Assembly (NCBI GenBank): GCA_965276715.1
Contig: OZ255622.1
Location: 4,154,001-4,218,000, forward strand
Source: CAXTPV01 sp965276715
GTDB lineage: Bacteria; Pseudomonadota; Alphaproteobacteria; Acetobacterales; Acetobacteraceae
Direction: 5' to 3'
Length of the DNA: 64,000 nucleotides
The notes beneath the pieces were generated by a model. The model saw only the letters and a program-made list of their open reading frames with translations. It was not told where the DNA came from and did not search any database. The translations under genes were made by a program, and so were the position numbers. This document shows positions 33,680 through 42,045 of this stretch, one piece after another (position 1 is the first letter of the stretch; the number at the start of each line of letters is the position of its first letter).

Positions 33680-33832
33680 AAGAGCCTGCTCGCCGCCATG
33701 CTCGCGACGATGCGCGACCGCGGGCCGGACAGCACCGGATTCGCCGTCTATGGCGCCGAGGGTTCCGGCGTGAAGTTGACCACACGCGGCGCGGTCGAGG
33801 AACTCGAAGGGCTGGCCGAAGCCTTGAACCTG
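33680..33832 (+). pseudogene. relic of GlxB-like class II glutamine amidotransferase
   Basis: About 50 codons reading KSLLAAMLATMRDRGPDSTGFAVYG and on to LEGLAEAL match residues near 20-70 of GlxB/MgsA-type amidotransferases (glutamate-synthase-like or N-methylglutamate synthase subunit), including the RGPDS motif. The N-terminal MCG nucleophile segment is missing (a TGA lies in frame just upstream), and the match stops abruptly, running into permease sequence. It cannot make a working enzyme. Confidence 0.65.
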
Positions 33833-33838
33833 ACGACG

Positions 33839-34053
33839 CTGTCCCTGGTCGGCAGCCTCTATCCGGTGCCCGCCTATCCTACAACCATGTGCCATACGGC
33901 TTCCTGGCCTACATGGTGGCGGGCGCTGCCTGGTTCTTCCTGCTCAAATCGAAGGCGTCCACCGTCCTGCTCCGGATCAGGCACGACCTCGAGGCGGCGG
34001 CTGGCGCGGCCGTCGAGCCGCCGCTGGCCTACGCGGGCAAGCTCGTCCGATGA
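33839..34053 (+). pseudogene. relic of an APC-family amino-acid permease C-terminus
   Basis: LVGSLYPVPAYP is read in the same frame as the amidotransferase relic; then after a one-base frameshift near 33880 the match continues in another frame with YNHVPYGFLAYMVAGAAWFF and LRIRHDLEAAAG to a TGA at 34051-34053. This is the last membrane helix and tail of an APC-type permease. Direct fusion to the amidotransferase relic suggests a deletion took out most of a former operon. Confidence 0.6.
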
Positions 34054-34065
34054 TCGTTGGGCCGC

Positions 34066-34455
34066 CTAGGATGTCCCGTAGAGCACCTCCGGCGGCACCT
34101 CCACCGCTTGCGTCTCGACGAACGCCCCGTCGTGCCAGGCGCGGAAGAAGCAGCTCCGCCGCCCGGTGTGGCAGGCGACGCCGTCCTGCTCGACGAGCAG
34201 CAACAGCGTGTCGCCGTCGCAATCCACCCGCAGCTCTCGCAGGCGCTGCGTCTGCCCGGACGTCTCGCCCTTCCGCCAAAGCCTGGCGCGGCTGCGGCTG
34301 AAATAGCAGACGCGCCCAGTCTCGACCGTCTCCAGCAGCGCCTCGCGGTTCATCCACGCGACCATCAGCACCGCACCGGTGTCGTGCGCCTGCGCAACGA
34401 CCGCGACCAGTCCGTGCTCGTCGAACCGGATCGCCCCCAGCAGCGCCTCGGTCAC
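34066..34455 (-). CDS. hisI: phosphoribosyl-AMP cyclohydrolase
   Basis: A 129-residue stand-alone HisI, third step of histidine synthesis, opening the purine ring of phosphoribosyl-AMP. VLMVAWMNREALLETVETGRVCYFSRSR, LWRKGETSGQTQRL, DCDGDTLLLLVEQDGVACHTGRRSCFF carry the Asp magnesium and Cys zinc ligands. There is no HisE fusion. GTG at 34455 overlaps the ygfZ stop (GTGA). It is far from other his genes, as is common in alphaproteobacteria. Confidence 0.95.
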   Translation of the reverse strand: MTEALLGAIRFDEHGLVAVVAQAHDTGAVLMVAWMNREALLETVETGRVCYFSRSRARLWRKGETSGQTQRLRELRVDCDGDTLLLLVEQDGVACHTGRRSCFFRAWHDGAFVETQAVEVPPEVLYGTS

Positions 34456-35255
34456 GGTGGCGATGCCGGCAGCTTCATCCAGGCGGGAAGACGCGTGTGC
34501 AACGCATGACCGCCTCCCGACAGCGCGTCGTGCAGATGCTCGAGCCGCACGACGGCCATTCCGAGCCCGTCGCGCGACGAGCGCATCGTCCCCGCCTCCC
34601 GCTCGCCCACTGTCAGCGCGGTCCCCGGCGGCGGCAGCGCGCCCTCCGCACCCACCGGCACCAGCCGCCGTTTGAGCAGCCCGCGGTAGCGCGTCCGCGC
34701 CGTCAGTTCCTGGCCCATGTAGCAGCCTTTCGTCCACGACACGCCGCCCAGTTCGTCGAAGCCCGCTTCGAGCAGCAGGCTCTTCTCGGACTCCAGGTCG
34801 CGCGTCCCGTCCGGCAGCCCGAGCAGCAGCCGGTGTCGATCATAGTCGGCGGGATCCGCGTTCACCTCGACCGTCCGATCCGACAGCAACCGGAATCCCG
34901 CCTCCGGCAGCCGCGGATCGAGGGCCCCGATGCCATGCATCGCGTTCTCGCCGTCCCAGCCCGCATGGACGCCGAGGTCCGACATCTCGATCGCGATCTT
35001 CGACCGCAACCGGAACCGCCCGAGCCTGCTCGCGATCGAGACCGCCTGCGCCCGCTCGCAATCCAGCAGCAGGCGCTCGCCGTCGCTCAGGATGAAGAAG
35101 TCCGCGAGCCATTTCCCTTGCGGCGTCAGCAGCGCCGCCCACACGGCGCGCCCGGGTGCGGCCAACGCGACATCGTTCGACACCAGCCCCTGCAGGAACG
35201 CCACCCGGTCCTCGCCACTGACCGCAAGCACCGCGCGGTCGGGCAGATGTGCCAT
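34452..35255 (-). CDS. ygfZ: YgfZ/GcvT-domain folate-binding protein
   Basis: A 267-residue tRNA-modifying/iron-sulfur-assembly protein homologous to E. coli YgfZ, binding folate and aiding Fe-S enzymes. The signature K-G-C-Y-x-G-Q-E is present as TKGCYMGQELTAR; the N-terminal half has VAFLQGLVSNDVA and LLTPQGKWLADFFI. ATG at 35255 chosen; an ATG three codons earlier is possible. Divergent from the heptosyltransferase gene, coupled to hisI downstream. Confidence 0.92.
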   Translation of the reverse strand: MAHLPDRAVLAVSGEDRVAFLQGLVSNDVALAAPGRAVWAALLTPQGKWLADFFILSDGERLLLDCERAQAVSIASRLGRFRLRSKIAIEMSDLGVHAGWDGENAMHGIGALDPRLPEAGFRLLSDRTVEVNADPADYDRHRLLLGLPDGTRDLESEKSLLLEAGFDELGGVSWTKGCYMGQELTARTRYRGLLKRRLVPVGAEGALPPPGTALTVGEREAGTMRSSRDGLGMAVVRLEHLHDALSGGGHALHTRLPAWMKLPASPP

Positions 35256-35313
35256 CTTTCGCATCACCCGCACTTGGCCCAGCCGCCGCGCTGGGGCAAG
35301 AACCGCCCGGCAG

Positions 35314-36207
35314 ATGCGCGTCCTCTTCATCACCGCGACACGTCTCGGCGACGCCGTGCTGTCCACCGGCCTCCTCGACCACCTGCTCCGCACGATGCCC
35401 GGCGCCCGGTTCACGGTCGCCTGCGGCCCCGTGGCCGCCGGCCTGTTCGCGCGTCTTCCAGGCCTCGAACGCACCATCGTCATCGAGAAACGCCGCCACG
35501 ACATCCACTGGCTCGCGCTCTGGGCCGCCTGCGTCGGCACACGCTGGGACCTCGCGATCGACCTGCGCGGCTCGCTCAGCACGGTCTTTCTTGCCGCCGG
35601 CCAGCGCCGGATCATGCGCGGCGGCCGCCGGCCCGGCCATCGCCTCACACATCTCGCCGGAATCCTCGGGCTGGCCGAGCCGCCGCTTCCGACCATCTGG
35701 ACCGCGCCGGAGGACGACCAGACGGCCGCCGGCCTGCTACCGGACGGCAAGCGGTGGGTCGGCCTCGGACCCACCGCCAACTGGTCCGGCAAGGCGTGGC
35801 CCGCCGACCGGTTCGCCGCCCTGTTCCGGACGCTGCAGGTCGACCATCCCGATCTGCGTCCAGCCATCTTCGCTGGCCCCGGCCTGGCCGAACGCGAGAT
35901 GGCTGTCCCCCTCCTCGAGGCGCTCCCCGAGGCGGTCGATCTCTGCGGCCGTCTCGCTCTGCCCGCCGTCGCCGCCGCGCTTGCCCGCTGCACCCTCTTC
36001 GTCGGCAACGATTCCGGCCTGATGCACCTCGCGGCGGCCGCGCGCACGCCGACGCTCGGCCTGTTCGGTCCCAGCCGTGTGTCCGAATACGGACCCATCG
36101 GCGTGCACGCGCGCACCGCCGTCGCACCGGGTCCCGAGGGCGGCGCGCCGATCGACGCCCTCACGCTGGACGCCGCACTCATCCAGGCACGGGCCCTTCT
36201 GCCGTGA
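35314..36207 (+). CDS. glycosyltransferase family 9 (heptosyltransferase-like)
   Basis: A 297-residue GT9 protein that would transfer a heptose or similar sugar from an ADP donor to the LPS core. MRVLFITATRLGDAVLSTGLLDHLL is the N-terminal acceptor motif, WDLAIDLRGS follows, and GNDSGLMHLAAAARTPTLGLFGPS is the donor-binding signature. It is shorter than WaaC/WaaF. It begins an operon with a GT4 enzyme and asnB, the next gene overlapping by GTGA. Confidence 0.88.
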   Translation: MRVLFITATRLGDAVLSTGLLDHLLRTMPGARFTVACGPVAAGLFARLPGLERTIVIEKRRHDIHWLALWAACVGTRWDLAIDLRGSLSTVFLAAGQRRIMRGGRRPGHRLTHLAGILGLAEPPLPTIWTAPEDDQTAAGLLPDGKRWVGLGPTANWSGKAWPADRFAALFRTLQVDHPDLRPAIFAGPGLAEREMAVPLLEALPEAVDLCGRLALPAVAAALARCTLFVGNDSGLMHLAAAARTPTLGLFGPSRVSEYGPIGVHARTAVAPGPEGGAPIDALTLDAALIQARALLP

Positions 36208-37232
36208 GGATCGCCCACCTCATGGCCGGCGCCCCGGCGGGGGGCGCCGAGCTGTTCTTCGAGCGCCTCTGCATCGCGCTGCACGGCGCCGGCGAGCACG
36301 TCCTGCCAGTCATCCGGCGCGACCAGGCGCGCGCGGCGCGCCTGGTCGCCGGTGGCATGCCCCCGGCCCAACTCGCCTTCGGCGGCCGCCTCGACCTGCT
36401 GACCGCGCCGAGGTTGCGCCGAACCCTCCGCCGCTTCCAGCCAATGATCGCCATCGCCTGGATGAACCGCGCCGCGCGCTTGGCACCGGTCGGCGACTGG
36501 GCGCTCGCCGGCCGCCTCGGCGGCTATTACGACCTCTCCTATTACCGGCGTTGCACCGACCTGATCGCCAACACGCGCGGCCTCGCGGACTGGATCGTGA
36601 CCCAGGGCTGGCCCGCCGCCCAGGTCCACCATCTGCCGAATTTCGCGCCCGATCTCGCCGGCGCCGGGGCCGCGGCACTCCCCATCCCGCCAGGGACCCC
36701 AGCGATCCTGGCGCTCGGCCGGCTCCACCGCAACAAGGCGTTCGACATCCTGGTCCGCGCCATGGCGCACGTGCCGCGCGCCCACCTCGTCATCGCCGGC
36801 GACGGCCCCGAACGGCCGGCCCTGCAATCCCTCGCGCGCGCCGAGGGCGTCCAGGACCGCGTGCACCTCCTCGGCTGGCGCGCCGACACGGCCTCGCTCC
36901 TCGCCGCTTCCTCGATTCTCGTCTGTCCGTCGCGCCACGAACCGCTCGGCAACGTCATCCTCGAAGCCTTCTCCGCCTCGTGTCCCGTCATCGCCGCGGC
37001 CGCGTCCGGCCCGGCGGAGCTGATCGATCCGGACCGCAACGGCATTCTCGTCGCGATCGACGATCCGAATGCCCTCGCGGGCGCCATCGCGACCCTGCTC
37101 GACACCCCATCGCTCGGCGTCCGATTGGCGTCCGCCGGGCGCCTGGACTACGAACGCCGCCATGCCGCGGCACCCGTCCTCGCCGTTTGGCGCGACGGGC
37201 TCGCCCGCATCGTCTCCGGAAGGACCACCTGA
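36204..37232 (+). CDS. glycosyltransferase family 4
   Basis: A 342-residue GT-B retaining transferase. The N-terminus VRIAHLMAGAPAGGAELFFERL and the C-terminal ILALGRLHRNKAFDILVRAM, VIAGDGPERPALQSLA and SRHEPLGNVILEAFSASCPVIAA (EX7E-type motif) define GT4. GTG at 36204 overlaps the previous stop. With the GT9 and AsnB genes it is likely to build or modify LPS core or a surface glycan. Confidence 0.9.
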   Translation: MRIAHLMAGAPAGGAELFFERLCIALHGAGEHVLPVIRRDQARAARLVAGGMPPAQLAFGGRLDLLTAPRLRRTLRRFQPMIAIAWMNRAARLAPVGDWALAGRLGGYYDLSYYRRCTDLIANTRGLADWIVTQGWPAAQVHHLPNFAPDLAGAGAAALPIPPGTPAILALGRLHRNKAFDILVRAMAHVPRAHLVIAGDGPERPALQSLARAEGVQDRVHLLGWRADTASLLAASSILVCPSRHEPLGNVILEAFSASCPVIAAAASGPAELIDPDRNGILVAIDDPNALAGAIATLLDTPSLGVRLASAGRLDYERRHAAAPVLAVWRDGLARIVSGRTT

Positions 37233-38992
37233 TGTGCGGCATCGCAGGCCTCGCCTACGCCCAGGGCGTTCCGCCGCCTGACGCTGCCATTCTCGCCGCG
37301 ATGTCGGCCGCGATGGCCCATCGCGGCCCCGACGGCGTCGGCTCGTCGACCATCGGCCGCATCGCGCTTCTGCACCGTCGTCTCGCCATCATCGACGTCG
37401 CCGGCGGCGACCAGCCGCTGTTCGCGGGCAATGCCGCGCTGATCGCGGTGGGCGAGATCTACAACGACCTCGAACTCCGCGCCCACATGACCGACACCAG
37501 CTTCGCCACCGGCAGCGACTGCGAGACCCCGCTGCATCTGTGGCTCGCCCACGGCGACGCCTACGCCGAGCATCTGCGCGGCATGTTCTCGATCGCGATC
37601 CACGACCGTGCCGCGCGCTCCATCACGCTCAGCCGCGACCCGTTCGGCATCAAGCCGCTCTACGTCGCGCAGCTCCCCAACGGTCTCGCCTTCGCCTCCG
37701 AACCCCAGGCCCTGCTCAAGAGCAACCTCGTCGGGCGGAGGATCCGTCGGGAGGCGCGCGACGAACTCCTCCAGCTCCAATTCACCACCGGCATGGAGAC
37801 CATCTTTCCCGGCATCGAGCGGGTCCTGCCGGGCGAGACCCTGCGGGCCGTCGACGGCCATATCCTCGAACGCTCGCGGCGCAGCCCGCTCCCCCAGGGT
37901 CCGACCGAGACCATCGACGAGCCCGCCGCCATGGCCCGCCTCGACGCCGCTCTCGAGGAGAGTGTCCGCCTCCATCTGCGCAGCGACGTCGGCTACGGCC
38001 TGTTCCTGTCGGGTGGCATCGACAGCGCGGCCATCCTCGCGATGGCGACGCGCATCGGCGGCCCGGTGCGCAGCTACACCGCACGCTTCGACGCTCCCGG
38101 TTCGGCCGACGAATCCGAGGCCGCCGCCGAGATGGCGAAAGCGTGCAGCGCGCGCCACGAGACCATGACCATCGACGAGGCGACCGTCTGGCGTCACCTC
38201 CCCGAGATCGTCGCCTGCATGGACGATCCGGTCGCCGACTACGCCATCATCCCGACCTGGCTGCTCGCGCGCCGTGCCTCGCGCGACGTCAAGGTGATCC
38301 TGTCGGGCGAAGGCGGCGACGAGATCCTCGCCGGTTACGGCCGCTATCGGCGCGCCATGCGCCCCTGGTATCTCGGCGGCCGGCCGATGCGCGCACGCGG
38401 CAGTTTCGACGGTCTTGGCGTGCTCCGCAGCGCGGCCGGCAACTGGCGCGACTCGACGCGCGCCTCGCAGGGTGCGGCGGCGACCGCCGGCCGCACCCGT
38501 CTTGCCGCCGCCCAGGCCGCCGACATCGCCGACTGGCTGCCGCACGACCTGCTGCTCAAGCTCGATCGCTGCCTGATGGCCCATGGCGTCGAGGGACGGA
38601 CGCCGTTTCTCGATCCCGGCGTCGCCGCCGCCACCTTCCTGCTTCCCGACAACCTCAAGGTGCGAGACCGGCGCGGCAAGTACCTGCTTCGCGCGTGGCT
38701 CGCGAAGAACCTCCCGCAATCCCGGCCCTTCGACCGCAAGCGCGGCTTCACCGTCCCCGTCGGCACATGGATCGCGGCCGAAGGCGCCCGCCTCGGCCGT
38801 CTCGTCGCCAGCCAGGACGGCGTGGCCGAGATTGCGCGCCCGGACCGCGTCGAGGCACTGTTTCGCGCGGCCAACGGCCGCCACGAGCGTCACGCCGCGT
38901 GGACGCTGCTGTTCTATGCGCTCTGGCACCGTACCCACATCCTCGGCCGCGCCCCCGAAGGCGACGTCTTCGCGACCCTGTCGGCGAAGTAA
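37232..38992 (+). CDS. asnB: asparagine synthase (glutamine-hydrolysing) family protein
   Basis: A 586-residue two-domain amidotransferase. The N-terminal class II glutaminase begins with the nucleophile Cys2 (MCGIAGLAYAQG) and has AMAHRGPDGVGS and RDPFGIKPLY; the synthase domain has the PPi-loop LFLSGGIDSAAI and SGEGGDEILAGYGRY. The ATG shares one base with the GT4 stop (TGATG) and has GGAAGG in front. In a glycan operon such AsnB paralogues often amidate uronic or other sugar acids; free asparagine synthesis is also possible. Confidence 0.9.
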   Translation: MCGIAGLAYAQGVPPPDAAILAAMSAAMAHRGPDGVGSSTIGRIALLHRRLAIIDVAGGDQPLFAGNAALIAVGEIYNDLELRAHMTDTSFATGSDCETPLHLWLAHGDAYAEHLRGMFSIAIHDRAARSITLSRDPFGIKPLYVAQLPNGLAFASEPQALLKSNLVGRRIRREARDELLQLQFTTGMETIFPGIERVLPGETLRAVDGHILERSRRSPLPQGPTETIDEPAAMARLDAALEESVRLHLRSDVGYGLFLSGGIDSAAILAMATRIGGPVRSYTARFDAPGSADESEAAAEMAKACSARHETMTIDEATVWRHLPEIVACMDDPVADYAIIPTWLLARRASRDVKVILSGEGGDEILAGYGRYRRAMRPWYLGGRPMRARGSFDGLGVLRSAAGNWRDSTRASQGAAATAGRTRLAAAQAADIADWLPHDLLLKLDRCLMAHGVEGRTPFLDPGVAAATFLLPDNLKVRDRRGKYLLRAWLAKNLPQSRPFDRKRGFTVPVGTWIAAEGARLGRLVASQDGVAEIARPDRVEALFRAANGRHERHAAWTLLFYALWHRTHILGRAPEGDVFATLSAK

Positions 38993-39066
38993 CAAAGTCA
39001 CACTTCGATGCGGCCGTAACTCTCCTTGCGCGGCGCCGAACACAGACGCGAACAAAGGAGAGACCG

Positions 39067-39720
39067 ATGCACGACAACCCGATCCACACGTTCCTGCAGT
39101 TCATGACCGGGCAGATCCCCGATCAGATCGCGCTCGGCGATCCGCGATGGCTGACCGTCGCGCTGTACTGAGCGTTGTTTCTCGGCGGTATCGCGGTCGC
39201 GACACTCAATTGGAAACGTGATCCGGCCCAGCGCGCCACGGAGCATCTCGCGATCTTCCTGCTCCGCTTCACGGCCGCCGGCATGTGGTCCCTCGGCATC
39301 TTGTGGAAACTGCCGCTGCCGGTCTCCGCCGGCTTCAAGTTCTGGATGGAGCAATGCGTGAAATACAGCTCCTTCCAGATCCACGCCGACTTCATGCGAC
39401 TGATGCTCGATCACCTCGCGATCGTCCAGCCGCTCGTCTTCCTGCTCGAGATCTTCTTCGCGGCCTCGCTCATGCTCGGCTTCGCCGTCCGTCTCTCGGG
39501 TGTCCTGGCGGCCCTGTTCACGCTGAACCTGCTCGTCGGCCTCTACAACGATCCGACCGAATGGCCCTGGACCTATGTCGGCATCATCGCCGCCCACGGG
39601 ATGTTCGCCGCGACTCATGCCGGCCGCAGCCTCGGCCTCGACCATCTCCTGCGCGGCCGCACCCTGCCCATCTTCAGCCGCAGCGCGTTCCTGGCGAGGG
39701 CATACGCGATCGCGTCCTGA
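39067..39720 (+). pseudogene. DoxX/DoxD-like membrane protein gene broken by in-frame TGA
   Basis: A strong ribosome site (AAAGGAGAG) precedes ATG at 39067, giving 34 residues ending LTVALY, then TGA at 39169-39171. The same frame continues uninterrupted for 182 more codons: FLGGIAVATLNWK, FLLRFTAAGMWSLGILWKLPLP, LVFLLEIFFAASLMLGFAV, TYVGIIAAHGMF, with four membrane helices as in the DoxX/TQO small subunit family. TGG (Trp) to TGA is the simplest change. A TTG at 39175 could restart a truncated protein but lacks a clear ribosome site. Confidence 0.75.
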
Positions 39721-39730
39721 GCGGGCGGCA

Positions 39731-39765
39731 TCGATCGGACTTGGCGTCACGCCGGGTCCGATCGA
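39731..39765. other. long near-perfect hairpin before pyrC
   Basis: TCGATCGGAC pairs perfectly with GTCCGATCGA, and the inner TTGGCG/CGCCGG extends the stem to 16 pairs in RNA with G-U wobbles, around a UCA loop. No T run follows, so it is not a classical terminator. It sits between the broken DoxX gene and the dihydroorotase ribosome site. Confidence 0.65.
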
Positions 39766-39797
39766 CAGTCGCGGTTCCGTCCGCCAGGAGTGTGCGC

Positions 39798-41126
39798 GTG
39801 CCACAGTTCGACCTGCTCGTCCGCAACGGCACCCTTGTTCTTCCCTGGGGAGAGGCAGGCGCCGATCTCGGCATTGTCGGCGGCCGGATCGCCGCGATCG
39901 GCGTCGAGCCCGGCGCCGAGGGGCGCCAGACCGTCGACGCCACCGGACTGCACGTTCTCCCCGGCATCATCGACCCGCACGTCCATTTCCGCGACTCCGG
40001 CCAGGGTCCGCTCGATCCCTCCGGCGAGACGCTCGAATCCGGCACCCGCGGCGCCGTCCTCGGCGGCGTCACCACCATCTTCGACATGCCCAACACCGCG
40101 CCCGCGCTGATCGACGACGCGACGCTGTCGATCAAGCAGGTCCACGCGGAACGGTCCGCCTGGTGCGACGTCGGGCTCTACGTCGGCGCCACCAGGACCA
40201 ACGCCGAGGCACTGGCCGGACTGGAGCGGGGCAGGGGGGTCTGCGCCGTGAAGGTGTTCGCCGGCAGCTCGACCGGCGACCTTCTCGTCGATGACGACGA
40301 CAGCATCGCACGCGTGCTCGCGGCGGGCACGCGCCGCGTCGCCTTCCACAGCGAGGACGAACCGCGCCTACGCGAACGCAAGGCCCTGTTCGAGTCCGGT
40401 GTCCCTGCCGATCACGCACGCTGGCGCGACGAGGAGTGCGCCTTCCTCGGCACGCGGCGCATCGTCGCCCTCGCGGAGCGCCATGACCGTCCGATCCACA
40501 TCCTGCATGTCTCGACCGAGGAGGAGCTCGACTGGCTCGACGCCCATCGCGCCCGCGTCACCGTCGAGGTGCTGGTCAATCATCTCACCCAGTCCGCGCC
40601 CGACTGCTACGATCGCCTCGGTGGCTACGCGGTGATGAACCCGCCCATCCGCGACGCGCGCCATCTCGCGGCGGCCTGGCGGGCCGTCGTCGACGGTCGC
40701 GTCGATACGATCGGTTCCGATCACGCGCCGCACCCGCGGGCCGCCAAGGAACGCCCCTGGCCCGCGACCGCCGCCGGCCTGACCGGCACCCAGACGCTGC
40801 TCCCGATCATGCTCGACCACGTCAACGCCGGCCGGCTCACGCTTGCGCGTCTGGCCGACCTGATGTCCGCCGGCCCCGCCCGGGTCTACGGTCTGCGCGC
40901 GAAGGGGCGTCTCGTGCGCGGCAACGATGCCGACCTGACGCTGGTCGACCTCAAGGCCTGCCGCACCATCGAGGCCTCCTGGCTCGCCAGTCCCTGCGGG
41001 TGGTCCCCGTTCGAGGGCATGCGCGTGACCGGCTGGCCGGTCGCCACCATCGTCCGCGGCCAGGTCGTCATGCGCGACGACGCCGTTCTTGGCGTGCCAT
41101 CCGGTCGACTCGCCGAATTCGACTAA
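39798..41126 (+). CDS. pyrC: dihydroorotase-type amidohydrolase
   Basis: A 442-residue amidohydrolase of the class I dihydroorotase group (third step of pyrimidine synthesis). Metal ligands are HVHFRD (binuclear site HxH), the lysine of AVKVFAGSSTGDLL (carboxylation site), HILHVST and SDHAPHP; MNPPIRDARH is the substrate loop. GTG at 39798 has AGGAG seven bases upstream. No other pyr gene is adjacent; a hydantoinase-like role is possible but the DxxNPPIR pattern favours dihydroorotase. It overlaps the convergent RpiR gene by four bases. Confidence 0.87.
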   Translation: MPQFDLLVRNGTLVLPWGEAGADLGIVGGRIAAIGVEPGAEGRQTVDATGLHVLPGIIDPHVHFRDSGQGPLDPSGETLESGTRGAVLGGVTTIFDMPNTAPALIDDATLSIKQVHAERSAWCDVGLYVGATRTNAEALAGLERGRGVCAVKVFAGSSTGDLLVDDDDSIARVLAAGTRRVAFHSEDEPRLRERKALFESGVPADHARWRDEECAFLGTRRIVALAERHDRPIHILHVSTEEELDWLDAHRARVTVEVLVNHLTQSAPDCYDRLGGYAVMNPPIRDARHLAAAWRAVVDGRVDTIGSDHAPHPRAAKERPWPATAAGLTGTQTLLPIMLDHVNAGRLTLARLADLMSAGPARVYGLRAKGRLVRGNDADLTLVDLKACRTIEASWLASPCGWSPFEGMRVTGWPVATIVRGQVVMRDDAVLGVPSGRLAEFD

Positions 41127-42040
41127 TCCTCGCCTACCGGCCCCCGCGCGCCATGGCCGCTGCGCATCCTGGCCAGCCGCTTCTTCATCCGCGAGATCCG
41201 GAGCTGATGATCCGCGCCACGCCGCATCGCCACCCCGACGGCCAGCACGTCGATCACCGTCAGCGCCGCGAGCCGTGAGATCGTCGGGGTGTAGACGTTC
41301 GTGTTCTCCAGGGTCTCGACCAGCAGCATCAGGTCGCAATGCCGCGCCAACGCCCCGTCGCGGTTGCCCGACAGCGCGATCACGCACGCTCCCGCATCGC
41401 GTGCCGCCAGCGCGATCTCCAGCAGCCCGGTGGTCTGCCCAGTGTTGGAGATCGCGACCGCGACGTTTCCGGGCCGCATCATCGACGCCGCGATGAATTG
41501 CTGATGGTCGTCGAGATGCACCAGGCAGGGCACGCCGAACAGCGGGAATTTCTGCTGCGCGTCGGCGGCCACGATCCATGACGCGCCGAACCCGAAGAAT
41601 TCGATCCGGTCCGCGGCCGCAAGGATCTCGATGGCGCGCGCGACCGCCGCGTGGTCGATCTGCTTTCGCGCCCAGTCGAGACTGTTCATCGTGTAGTCGA
41701 ACACCTTGTCCGTCAGCGCCTGCGGCGTGTCGGTCATGTCCAGCACCGACTGGGTCGCTGGCATGCCGAGCGCCACGCTCTGTGCCAGCCGCAACTTGAA
41801 GTCCTGATAGCCGTCGAACCCGAGTGCCGTGCAGAACCGCATCACGGTGGGCTCGCTCACCTCCGCGTCGCGCGCCGTCTCCGCCATCGTCGCACCGAGT
41901 GCCGCCTGCGGATCGGACAGGATGTGCTCCGCGACCCGCCGGTCCGACCGGCGCAATGTCGGCAGGCTGACGACGATGAGCTCCAGCACGTTGCGCGCGC
42001 TGGGCTGGGGCGTCCGGGGCGCGGCTGCTCGTCGTGCCAT
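41123..42040 (-). CDS. MurR/RpiR-family transcriptional regulator (HexR-like)
   Basis: A 305-residue regulator with an N-terminal HTH_6 domain (LPTLRRSDRRVAEHILSDP, ATMAETARDAEVSEPTVMRFCTALGFDGYQDFK) and a SIS sugar-phosphate domain (IEFFGFGASWIVAADAQQKFPLFG, AVAISNTGQTTGLLEIALAARDAGACVIALSG). HexR proteins of this family bind KDPG and control Entner-Doudoroff genes. Here it is the last gene of the operon that contains eda, five bases after the MBL gene, so it probably autoregulates and binds the GTAGT-3-ACTAC sites. Confidence 0.92.
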   Translation of the reverse strand: MARRAAAPRTPQPSARNVLELIVVSLPTLRRSDRRVAEHILSDPQAALGATMAETARDAEVSEPTVMRFCTALGFDGYQDFKLRLAQSVALGMPATQSVLDMTDTPQALTDKVFDYTMNSLDWARKQIDHAAVARAIEILAAADRIEFFGFGASWIVAADAQQKFPLFGVPCLVHLDDHQQFIAASMMRPGNVAVAISNTGQTTGLLEIALAARDAGACVIALSGNRDGALARHCDLMLLVETLENTNVYTPTISRLAALTVIDVLAVGVAMRRGADHQLRISRMKKRLARMRSGHGARGPVGED

Positions 42041-42045
42041 GCGGT

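Noticed and set aside
34452..37163. A 903-codon open frame on the minus strand
   Set aside because: Only the last 267 codons (ygfZ) are real. The rest is the antisense shadow of the GT9 and GT4 genes, Arg/Ala/Gly-rich and without conserved motifs.
39169..39171. TGA in the DoxX-like gene as selenocysteine
   Set aside because: No SECIS-like hairpin is seen right after it and the DoxX family is not known for selenocysteine; tryptophan (TGG) fits the membrane context better.
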